NCBI RefSeq assembly: GCF_014863405.1
Contig: NZ_JACZZA010000013.1
Location: 124,001 to 188,000, forward strand
Length of the DNA stretch: 64,000 nucleotides
Reading direction: 5' to 3'
Origin: Dyella acidiphila
Lineage (GTDB): Bacteria > Pseudomonadota > Gammaproteobacteria > Xanthomonadales > Rhodanobacteraceae
Shown: one piece after another, positions 34,568 to 42,800 of the stretch
How positions within the stretch are numbered: position 1 is the stretch's first letter
How the letters are laid out: every line of letters begins with the position of its first letter
Program-made: the position numbers and the translations under genes
Notes under the pieces: model-generated
Seen by the model: only the letters and a program-made list of their open reading frames with translations
What the model was told of the DNA's origin: nothing
Databases searched by the model: none

Positions 34568-36007
34568 TTATTTGGAGGAGAGTTGGGTGTCGGCCTGCGG
34601 GCGGAAGCCGCCGCCGAGCGCCTGGATCAGTTGCACATTCACGTCGGCCTGCTGCGCGTGCAGCCCGGCCATGCGCTGTTCGGCGGCGAGCAATTCCTGG
34701 CGCACGCTGAGCGCTTCCAGGTAGTTGCCGATGCCGGATTTGTAGCGCTGCTCGGACAGTGTCCAGGCATCGTTGGCCGCATCCAGCGCGCGCTGCTGTG
34801 CGTCGATCTGATCTTTCAGCGAATGCAGGGCGTCGTAGTCGTCGGAGATTTCATTCACCGCCGACACCAGCGTCTGGTTGTACTGCGCCACGGCCAGGTC
34901 GTATTGCGCATCCTTGCTGCCGAGGTTGGCGCGACGACGGCCGCCGTCGAAGATCGGCAGACTGATGGCCGGCGCCACTTCATAGAAGCGGTTGGTGAGC
35001 GAGAACAGATTGCCGCCGCCCAGGCCGATCAGGCCGGCCATCGCGCCGATATTCACGTTCGGCAGGAACTGCGTCTTGGCAGCCTTGATGTCCTTGCCCG
35101 CAGCTTCCACGCGCCAGCGCGCGGCAACCAGGTCGGCGCGATGGCCGAGCACATCGACCGGCACATTCGCCGGCACCGCCAGCTCGCCGGCCGGCACCAG
35201 TTGCGGACGACCGATGTCGAGACCGCGATCCGGTCCCTTGCCCAGCAGCACCGACAACGACGAACGCGCCGCGTCGATGGCGCGATCGGCCTGCGCCTTC
35301 TGCCCTTGCGCGCTGGCCACTTCGGAATCGCTCTGCTTGAGCTGCATCAGATTGTCGATGCCGGCCGCGACGCGCTGGTGAGTGAGATCGCGCGCTTCGG
35401 TGGCGCGCTTCAGTTCGTCACCGGCCACATCCTGCTGCACGTAGGCGTAGCTGAGCTGCACATAGGCGCGCGCGACATTGGTGGACAACTCGATGCGCGC
35501 AGCCTGGGCATCCACTTCGCTGGCCCGCTGCTGGCCCAGTGCGGCTTCCCACGCAGCGCGCTGGCCGCCCCACAGGTCCAGATCCCATTTGAAGCTGCCG
35601 TACACGTATTTGGCCGGGGCCGGACGGCCTTCGCCGAAGGCCGGGAAGTTCTTCGGGATAAAGGCTTCGGCAACGCTCGCACCGACGCCGACCGTCGGCT
35701 GGCGCGCGGCATCGGCAGCGCCGGCAGCCGCTTCCGCCGCGCGTGCGCGCGCATCGGCCACGGCCAGGGTCGGGTTGTCGTGCAGCGCTTCGGCGATCAG
35801 GGCGTTGAGCTGCGGATCGCCCAGCCCGGTCCACCAGTCCTGTTTCGGCCAGGCCGCGTCGGATACCTGCAGGTTCGCCAGGCTGCGCTCGGCCTTGAGC
35901 GAGGATGGATTGATCGGCGTGCCATCCGGATGGATGCCGCCGCTGGTGGCACAGCCCGCCAGCGCGAACGTCAGTCCGACAGCAGCCGCAAGAATATGCA
36001 GACGCAT
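34568..36007 (-). CDS. Efflux outer-membrane lipoprotein, NodT/OprM family (EmrAB partner)
   Basis: 479 residues from ATG 36007. Lipobox LAGC at Cys19. TolC-family repeats: WWTGLGDPQLNALIAEALHD, GSFKWDLDLWGGQRAAWEAA, then LPNVNIGAMAGLIGLGGGN and APAISLPIFDGGRRRANLG. It is only distantly similar to the other duct at 23887. Its position between marR and emrA shows it serves the EmrAB pump. An in-frame TTG nine bases upstream is a less likely start. Confidence 0.92.
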   Translation of the reverse strand: MRLHILAAAVGLTFALAGCATSGGIHPDGTPINPSSLKAERSLANLQVSDAAWPKQDWWTGLGDPQLNALIAEALHDNPTLAVADARARAAEAAAGAADAARQPTVGVGASVAEAFIPKNFPAFGEGRPAPAKYVYGSFKWDLDLWGGQRAAWEAALGQQRASEVDAQAARIELSTNVARAYVQLSYAYVQQDVAGDELKRATEARDLTHQRVAAGIDNLMQLKQSDSEVASAQGQKAQADRAIDAARSSLSVLLGKGPDRGLDIGRPQLVPAGELAVPANVPVDVLGHRADLVAARWRVEAAGKDIKAAKTQFLPNVNIGAMAGLIGLGGGNLFSLTNRFYEVAPAISLPIFDGGRRRANLGSKDAQYDLAVAQYNQTLVSAVNEISDDYDALHSLKDQIDAQQRALDAANDAWTLSEQRYKSGIGNYLEALSVRQELLAAEQRMAGLHAQQADVNVQLIQALGGGFRPQADTQLSSK

Positions 36008-36170
36008 GGCTTTCAAGTCTCGATATGTATTAGCAAGGTGTCGGGAAGATGCGTTCCAGCCTCTGCCCTACTCGCCGGCTCCGGTACCTCTCCGGATCCG
36101 GCTCCCGCGAAACCGGCACGAGTGCCCGTTTCGCCGCAGACCATCCATGGCCCGCAGGAACAGCGTGATG

Positions 36171-36629
36171 TCAGTGTTTGTCGCGCAGTGCGTGCAGTAC
36201 GCGCCCCAGGTAGTCGTGCAGTTGCTGGCTTTCGGTTTCGCTCAGCGAACGCTGGGCTGCCTGCAGAACGCGTTCGTTACAGCCTGTCAATTGCTGCCAC
36301 AGCGCATCGCCGGATTCCGTCAGCTCGATACGCAGTGCACGCCGGTCTTGTTCATGCGGCAAGCGGCGCAGATAACCCCTGCCCTCCAGCTGGTCCAGCT
36401 GGCGCGTCATGGCGCCGCCGTCCAACTCCACCGACCGCGCCAGCTCGGTGGCCGTCATCGGGCCGAGCGTGGCGAGCCGCTTGAGGATCAGGAACTGAGT
36501 AAAGCGCAAATCCAGACCCTTGGCAGCCATTTCGGCCTCGATGCCGCGTACCAGTTCGGCGCGGATGAGGCTGATCAGCACGCCAAGGCTTTCCTGGCTG
36601 GTGGGGATGACGAGGGGACCGGGGTTCAT
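36171..36629 (-). CDS. MarR-family transcriptional regulator of the Emr operon
   Basis: 152 residues from ATG 36629. Winged helix: LRFTQFLILKRLATLGPMTA, ELARSVELDGGAMTRQLDQL, EGRGYLRRLPHEQDRRALRI with the wing Asp-Arg-Arg. Dimerisation helices at both ends. MarR proteins usually repress an adjacent drug-export operon and release DNA on binding a phenolic ligand. Here it heads marR-OMF-emrA-emrB and a perfect palindrome lies 27 bases upstream of its start, so autorepression is likely. Confidence 0.9.
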   Translation of the reverse strand: MNPGPLVIPTSQESLGVLISLIRAELVRGIEAEMAAKGLDLRFTQFLILKRLATLGPMTATELARSVELDGGAMTRQLDQLEGRGYLRRLPHEQDRRALRIELTESGDALWQQLTGCNERVLQAAQRSLSETESQQLHDYLGRVLHALRDKH

Positions 36630-36655
36630 GGGTGCGCACTCTATTGCCGGTAACA

Positions 36656-36675
36656 ATATTTGTCAAGGCAAATAT
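36656..36675 (-). promoter_or_regulatory. Probable MarR operator
   Basis: ATATTTG-TCAAGG-CAAATAT is a perfect 7-6-7 inverted repeat located just upstream of the marR-type ATG at 36629. Size, AT-rich arms and position match operators of MarR dimers. Binding is inferred. Confidence 0.7.
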
Positions 36676-36716
36676 AGTTTGCGCACCTATTGTTTCAGCA
36701 AATGGACAGAAATGAA

Positions 36717-36971
36717 TTACTTACGCTGACCAGTGAGTTCGGCCAGTTCGTCGTCCAGCCAGGCGCGCAGCGCCGGGTCGCGGACTTCGAACAGCTCGAA
36801 CACACCCAGTGCCCGCAGCGCCGGCAACTGCGCCAGCAGCCGTGGCTCCATCGCCCGGCGCAAGGGTTCCGGGGTGGTGGGGTCGAGCATCTGGTGGGCG
36901 CAGGCAACGAAGGTTTCCAGCGGGGTCTTGGAAACCTGGGGTTTGAGGGAAACGAGTTGGATCGGGGACAT
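36717..36971 (-). CDS. Small hypothetical protein
   Basis: 84 residues from ATG 36971, preceded by AAGGAAAAGG. Sequence starts SPIQLVSLKPQVSKTPLETF and contains mostly helical Leu-rich segments (LLAQLPALRALGVFELFEVR, RAWLDDELAELTGQRK). No signal peptide or membrane helix. It looks like a cytoplasmic helical protein; no family recognised. It lies between the marR operator and an AraC gene of opposite direction. Confidence 0.6.
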   Translation of the reverse strand: MSPIQLVSLKPQVSKTPLETFVACAHQMLDPTTPEPLRRAMEPRLLAQLPALRALGVFELFEVRDPALRAWLDDELAELTGQRK

Positions 36972-37213
36972 AGCCTTTTCCTTTCTTATCAGTGTGGCGG
37001 GGGTGCGGCCGCAGGGGTCGCTCATATAGACGGACGAATGAGACGTGCCGTGACAGACATTGAGCGCATCCAGATCACGGAAGTTCGCGCGAAGAAGGCG
37101 CATCTAGATCGATCTGGGGGACGGGAGGCGACCGCGGGCGATGGCAGCGGCCGATCCGGTTCGAGCACCGGATAACGCACAGCTTAGGCAAAGTCCCGCC
37201 GAAGCTGATAACG

Positions 37214-37229
37214 TTATTTGGCCAAATAA
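37214..37229 (+). promoter_or_regulatory. Perfect 16-bp palindrome upstream of the AraC-type gene
   Basis: TTATTTGGCCAAATAA is a perfect palindrome ending 15 bases before the ATG at 37245. Its position over the probable ribosome-entry or promoter zone suggests an operator for the AraC protein or another dimeric regulator. AraC proteins usually bind direct repeats, so the binder is uncertain. Confidence 0.5.
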
Positions 37230-37244
37230 TGTCGAGATCCGGCC

Positions 37245-38057
37245 ATGACACGCTCCAAACAGGAGTTCTACGAATACATCGAGAAGTCCGAAGGGCCGCC
37301 CATCGTGGCCTATTGGAGCGAGGGCGAGGCTACCGGCGAATACAGCCAGGAGACCCATCGCTACGACTGGCACAGCCACGTGCGCGGCCAGTTCTGGTGC
37401 GTGGAAAGCGGCCTGGTGCATATCCACACCGCGCGCGGTTCCTGGCTGCTGCCGCCGCACCGCGCCGGCTGGATGCCGCCGGGCGAGATGCACACGGTCA
37501 CACTCAATGGCGTGATGAGCGGCTGGGGCGTGTTCCTCACCCCGGAGATCAGCCGCTGCCTGCCCGATCATCCCTGCGTGATCGGCACCAGTCCCTTGCT
37601 GCGCGAGCTGGTGCGGCGCGCCAGCTCCTGGGCCTGGAATCCCGAGCTGGACGAGCGCCAGGAACGGCTGATGGCGGTCTTGCTGGACGAAATGCGCGGC
37701 TCCACCCACGAACCCTTGCACCTGCCAATGCCGCTCGACCGCCGCCTGCTGCGCATTGCGCGCGCCGTGCTGGAGCAGCCGCAGGACAACCGCAGCCTGG
37801 AAGACTGGGCGACCTGGGCCGGCCTTTCGCCGCGCACGCTCAGCCGCCTGTTCCGTACCGAAACCCAGCTGAGCTTTGCGCAATGGCGCCAACAGGCGCG
37901 GCTGAGCAAGGGCCTGGAGCAACTGGCCGACGGCATGCCGGTAGCCAGCGTGGCCGATGGACTGGGCTACGCCAGCACCAGCGCCTTTATCGCCATGTTC
38001 CGGCGCTGCTTCGGGCACCCGCCGGCACGCTATTTCGGGCAGCGGAGCGCGGCCTGA
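37245..38057 (+). CDS. AraC-family transcriptional regulator with cupin domain
   Basis: 270 residues. N-terminal cupin-like sensor about 30-110 with YDWHSHVRGQFWCVESGLVH and the AGWMPPGEMHTV half. C-terminal double helix-turn-helix: LEDWATWAGLSPRTLSRLFR, SFAQWRQQARLSKGLEQLAD, and VASVADGLGYASTSAFIAMF-RRCFGHPPARYF, the AraC signature. Activator or repressor of an unlinked or neighbouring gene. It is followed by a TetR gene 70 bases on. Confidence 0.9.
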   Translation: MTRSKQEFYEYIEKSEGPPIVAYWSEGEATGEYSQETHRYDWHSHVRGQFWCVESGLVHIHTARGSWLLPPHRAGWMPPGEMHTVTLNGVMSGWGVFLTPEISRCLPDHPCVIGTSPLLRELVRRASSWAWNPELDERQERLMAVLLDEMRGSTHEPLHLPMPLDRRLLRIARAVLEQPQDNRSLEDWATWAGLSPRTLSRLFRTETQLSFAQWRQQARLSKGLEQLADGMPVASVADGLGYASTSAFIAMFRRCFGHPPARYFGQRSAA

Positions 38058-38129
38058 TCGACGCGGGACTTGCGATCCGGGCATCCCACCCCTATAGTTG
38101 AGCACTCACTCATCTATAGAGCACCGGCC

Positions 38130-38702
38130 TTGGCCCGCCCCCGCAGCGAAGACAAGCGCAACGCCATCCTGGAAGCCGCCACCGAAGTGGTAGCAGAGCA
38201 GGGTGTCAGTGCGCCGACGGCGAAGATCGCCAAGCGGGCAGGGGTGGCCGAGGGCAGCCTGTTCACTTATTTCGAGAACAAGGATGTACTGCTCAACCAG
38301 CTGTACTTGGCGCTGAAGGAAGAGCTGCGCCACGCCATGCTGGACGGCTTTCCGGCCGCGGAACGGCTGGCCGCGCAGGCGCACCATGTGTGGAACGGCT
38401 ATGTCGACTGGGGCGTGGCCAACCCGCTCAAGCGCAAGGCCATGTCGCAGCTGACGGTATCGGACCGGATCACCGCGCAGACCAAGGAGGCCGGCAGCGC
38501 CGGTTTTGCCCGGGTCAGCGCAATGCTGCAGGAAAGCCTGGCCGGCGGCGCCCTGAAGGACCAGCCGCCGTCGTTTGTCGGCGCGATCCTGTCCTCGCTG
38601 GCCGAAACCACCATGGATTTCATCACCCGCGAACCCGCCCTGGCCGAACGCTACAAAAGCGCCGGCTTCGAGGCGTTCTGGGCGGCGATCGCCAAGCACT
38701 GA
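38130..38702 (+). CDS. TetR-family transcriptional regulator
   Basis: 190 residues reading from a TTG at 38130, giving the standard start (L/M)ARPRSEDKRNAILEAA. The frame is open 20 codons further up from another TTG, but the family alignment supports 38130. HTH: AEQGVSAPTAKIAKRAGVAE followed by GSLFTYFENKDVLLNQLYLA. The C-terminal ligand domain is helical (DRITAQTKEAGSAGFARVSA). It lies 72 bases upstream of an SDR gene, with a near-palindromic site in between, so it probably represses that gene. TTG initiation is unusual here and implies weak expression. Confidence 0.87.
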   Translation: MARPRSEDKRNAILEAATEVVAEQGVSAPTAKIAKRAGVAEGSLFTYFENKDVLLNQLYLALKEELRHAMLDGFPAAERLAAQAHHVWNGYVDWGVANPLKRKAMSQLTVSDRITAQTKEAGSAGFARVSAMLQESLAGGALKDQPPSFVGAILSSLAETTMDFITREPALAERYKSAGFEAFWAAIAKH

Positions 38703-38725
38703 GCTGCTTTTTTTTGCTCACTTAA

Positions 38726-38743
38726 TGAGTGTGTACATACTCA
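38726..38743 (+). promoter_or_regulatory. Probable TetR operator before the SDR gene
   Basis: TGAGTGTGTACATACTCA is an 18-base near-perfect palindrome centred on TGTACA, in the promoter region of the SDR gene (ATG 38775). A related half, ACTCACTCAT, lies just ahead of the tetR start near 38104-38113, consistent with self-control. Binding is inferred from position. Confidence 0.65.
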
Positions 38744-38774
38744 ATTAATTTCCACCCACAACGGAGCATTCCCC

Positions 38775-39653
38775 ATGTCCAAGATCTGGTTGATTACCGG
38801 TAGCGCCCGCGGCCTGGGCCGCCATCTCGCCGAGGCCGTGCTGGCCGCCGGCCACCGCCTGGTCGCCACCGCGCGCCAGCCCGAAAAACTGCAGGATCTG
38901 GTCGACCGTTATGGCGACCGCATCCGCGCGGTAGCGCTCGACGTGACCGATGCCAAGGCCGCCCAGGCGGCGGTCGATGCGGCCGTGGCCGCCTACGGCC
39001 GGCTCGATGTGCTGGTCAATAACGCCGGCTTTGGCTACGCGGCCCCGTTCGAGCAGACCAGCGACGCGGATTTCCGCGCGCAGATCGACACCAACCTCTA
39101 CGGCGTGGTGAACCTCACCCGCGCCGCCTTGCCGGTAATGCGCAAGCAGCGCGCCGGACACATCTTCCAGATCTCTTCGGTGGGTGGACGCATCGGCACG
39201 CCCGGCATGAGCGCCTATCAGGCCGCGAAATGGGCGGTGAGCGGCTTCACCGAAGTGCTGGCCAAGGAAGCGGCGCCGTTCGGCGTGAAGGTGACGTCCA
39301 TCGAACCGGGCGGCATGCGCACCGACTGGGCGGACATCGCCCGCGGCGCCGTGCCGGACCTGCTGCCGGACTACGAGCCCTCGGTTGGCGTCATCAGCAA
39401 GCTGCTCAACAGTTACGCCGGGCATGAAGCCGGCGATCCGGACAAGGTGGCGCAGGTGCTGCTGCAACTGGCCGAACATGCGGCGCCGCCGGAGCACCTG
39501 CTGCTGGGCAGCGACGCGCTGCATTTCTTCGAGCAGGTCGACAACGGGCGCCGTGCCGACGCCGAACGCTGGCGCGCGGTCAGCCTGTCCACCGATGCCG
39601 ACGACGCCGGCCCGCGGCCGGAGATCTCGCTGGTGCGCGAAACCGCGCTGTAA
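38775..39653 (+). CDS. Short-chain dehydrogenase/reductase (SDR family)
   Basis: 292 residues. Nucleotide-binding TGSARGLGRHLA at the N-terminus, LDVTD after strand 3, NNAGFGYAAPFEQ at strand 4, and catalytic Ser (ISSVGGRIG) with Tyr-xxx-Lys in SAYQAAKWAVSGF. The TxxxGxG and NNAG pattern indicates a classical SDR using NAD(P)H; the Arg after the third strand (ATARQPEKL) suggests NADPH. Substrate unknown. Under probable control of the TetR protein encoded directly upstream. Confidence 0.9.
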   Translation: MSKIWLITGSARGLGRHLAEAVLAAGHRLVATARQPEKLQDLVDRYGDRIRAVALDVTDAKAAQAAVDAAVAAYGRLDVLVNNAGFGYAAPFEQTSDADFRAQIDTNLYGVVNLTRAALPVMRKQRAGHIFQISSVGGRIGTPGMSAYQAAKWAVSGFTEVLAKEAAPFGVKVTSIEPGGMRTDWADIARGAVPDLLPDYEPSVGVISKLLNSYAGHEAGDPDKVAQVLLQLAEHAAPPEHLLLGSDALHFFEQVDNGRRADAERWRAVSLSTDADDAGPRPEISLVRETAL

Positions 39654-39813
39654 ACCGCTGCGGCCGCGAGTGCGGGCGTCTCATCCGCTGAGACGCCCGC
39701 ACCACAGCATGCAAGCGGCTGGCACCGCGTCAAGGCGTCGGCCTTTACCGCGCTGCCATCGGACCCTATGTATGATCGACGAACCGCACCCGCCCCAGCG
39801 CGGGACTTCGACC

Positions 39814-42800
39814 ATGCCGCTGCAAACTTTCCACCCCGCCGTTTCCGCGTGGTTCGACGCCACGTTTCCCGCGCCCACCTCGGCGCAGGCCCGTGCCTGG
39901 CCGCAAATCAGGGCAGGGCGCCACACCCTGGTCGCCGCACCCACCGGTTCGGGTAAAACCCTCACCGCCTTTCTCGCCGCGATCGATGCGCTGGTGCAGG
40001 AAGCGGTCGCGCGCGGCGGCACGCTGCCGGACGAAACGCGCGTGGTGTACGTATCGCCGCTGAAAGCGCTGTCGAACGACATCCACATCAACCTCGAAGC
40101 GCCGCTGGACGGTATCCGCGCGCAGCTTGAACAGCTCGGCCTGCCCGACGCGCCGATCCGCACTGCCGTGCGCACCGGCGACACGCCGCAGCCCGAGCGC
40201 AACCTGATGCGCAAGGCGCCGCCGCATATCCTGGTCACCACACCCGAATCGCTGTACGTGCTGATGGGTTCGCTGTCCGGGCGCGACATGCTCAAAAGCG
40301 TGCGCAGCGTGATCGTGGATGAAATCCACGCGGTGGCGGCGAGCAAGCGCGGCGCGCATCTGGCGTTGACGCTGGAGCGGTTGGAAGCGCTGTGCCAGCG
40401 GCCGTTGCAGCGGATCGGTTTGTCGGCGACGCAAAAGCCGATCGAGGATGTGGCGAAATTTTTGGTAGGGGAGGGCACTGGCTTGTCGCCATCTCCCCTG
40501 CGGGGAGAGGGTCGGGGTGAGGGGGCAACCTCGCGTGAAAGCCAACCAGAACCACAACCTCGCACAGCAGATCTCTTCGCAAGAGCGGCCCCTCACCCCA
40601 ACCCTCTCCCCACAGGGGAGAGGGAGCCGGAGTTCCCCGCAAAGGAGAGAAACCAAAACTGCAGCATCATCGACATCGGCCACACCCGCGCCCGCGATCT
40701 CGCCATCGAAGTGCCACCGGTGCCGCTGGAAGCGGTGATGTCCAACGACAGCTGGGAACTGGTCTACAACCAGCTCGCGCAGCTGGTGGAGCAACACCGC
40801 ACCACCCTGGTATTCGTCAACACGCGGCGCATGGCCGAGCGCCTGGCGCGCCATCTGTCCGAACGCCTGGGCCAGGACATGGTGGCCGCGCATCACGGCA
40901 GCCTCGCCAAGGAGCACCGGCTCGACGCCGAGCAGCGCCTGAAGCGCGGCGCGCTGAAAGTGCTGGTCGCCACCGCTTCGCTGGAACTGGGTATCGATAT
41001 CGGCGACGTGGATCTGGTCTGCCAGCTGTCGTCGCCGCGTTCGATCGCCGCCTTCCTGCAGCGCGCCGGCCGCTCCGGCCATGCGGTGAACGGCACGCCC
41101 AAGGCGCGGCTGTTTCCCAGCAGCCGCGATGATCTGATCGAATGCGCGGCGCTGCTGGACTGCGTGCGCCGCGGCGAACTCGACACCCTGGTGCAGCCGC
41201 CGCAGCCGCTGGACGTGCTTGCCCAGCAGATCGTGGCGGAAATTGCCTGCGCCGAATGGGACGAAGATGCGCTGTTCGACCTGGTGCGCCGCGCCTATCC
41301 CTATCGCACGCTGGCGCGCGAACAATTCAATGCGATCGTGCGCATGCTGGCCGACGGCTTCACCACCCGCCGCGGCGCACGCGCGGCGTATGTGCATCGC
41401 GATGCCGTGCATCACGAACTGCGCGCGCGCCGCGGTGCGCGGCTTACCGCCGTCACTTCCGGCGGCACCATTCCCGACACTGCCGATTACCTCGTAGTGC
41501 TGGAGCCGCAGGCCACCATCGTCGGCACCATCAACGAAGATTTCGCGATCGAAAGCATGGCCGGCGACATCTTCCAGCTCGGCAACACCAGCTATCGCAT
41601 CCTGCGTGTGGAACGCGATCGCGTGCGAGTGGAAGATGCGCAGGGCGCGCCGCCGAGCCTGCCGTTCTGGCTGGGCGAAGCCCCCGGGCGCAGCAACGAA
41701 TTGTCGTTCGGCGTATCGCGCCTGCGCGAGGAAATCGTCGCGCATATCGATGCCGGCGGCGTGCAGGCCGCGTTCGAATGGCTGCGCGATACGCTGGGCC
41801 TGAACGAATCCGCCGCGCAACAGATCGTGGAATACCTGGCCAAGGCCAAGGCCGCACTGGGCGTGCTGCCGACCCAATCCACACTGGTGTTCGAGCGTTT
41901 CTTCGACGAGTCCGGCGGCACCCAGCTGGTGATCCACACACCCTGGGGCAGCCGCATCAATCGCGCCTGGGGCCTGGCGCTGCGCAAGCGTTTCTGCCGC
42001 CAGTTCAATTTCGAATTGCAGGCGGCGGCGACCGAAAACGCGATCGTGCTGTCGCTGTCCATCAGCCACAGTTTTCCGCTGGAAGAAGTGTCGCGCTATC
42101 TGCACAGCAACAGCGCCGAGCATGTGCTGATCCAGGCGCTGCTCGATGCACCGCTGTTCCCGGTGCGCTGGCGCTGGAACGCCGTCACCGCACTGGCGCT
42201 GCCGCGCTACGCCGGCGGCAAGAAAGTGCCGGCGCCCTTGCAGCGCATGAAAAGCGAGGACCTGCTCGCCTCGGTATTCCCCGATCAGGTGGCTTGCCTG
42301 GAAAACATCGTCGGCGAACGGCAGATTCCCGATCACCCGCTGGTCAACCAGACCCTGCACGACTGTCTGCGCGAAGCGATGGACATAGATGGCCTGCTGG
42401 ACATATTGAAGGGCCTGGAATCGGGTGCGATCACCGTGGTGGCGCGCGATCTCACGGCACCGAGCCCGCTGGCCAGCGAAGTCCTCAATGCCGCGCCTTA
42501 TGCGTTTCTCGACGACGCGCCGCTGGAAGAACGCCGCACGCGTGCGGTGCAGACGCGACATTGGAATGGCATCGAGGATACCGATGACCTGGCCAGGCTC
42601 GATCCCGATGCGATCGCTGCCGTACGCGCCGAGGCGTGGCCGGAAGTGCGCAGTGCGGATGAAATGCACGAAGCACTTAACGTGCTTGGCTTTGTGACCC
42701 ATGAAGAAGCCGAGGCGAATGCCGGTTGGCACGAGTGGCTGCAGAAACTCGCCAAATCACACCGTGCCACGCGCCTGAATCCTTGCGGGCAGGAAGGACA

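Noticed and set aside
40466-40660. Frameshift or pseudogene status of lhr
   Set aside because: The inserted repeat keeps the reading frame and all downstream motifs are in the same frame through to the stop at 44328.
39766-42732. A minus-strand open frame of about 990 codons opposite lhr
   Set aside because: No recognisable domain; the plus strand carries all helicase motifs.
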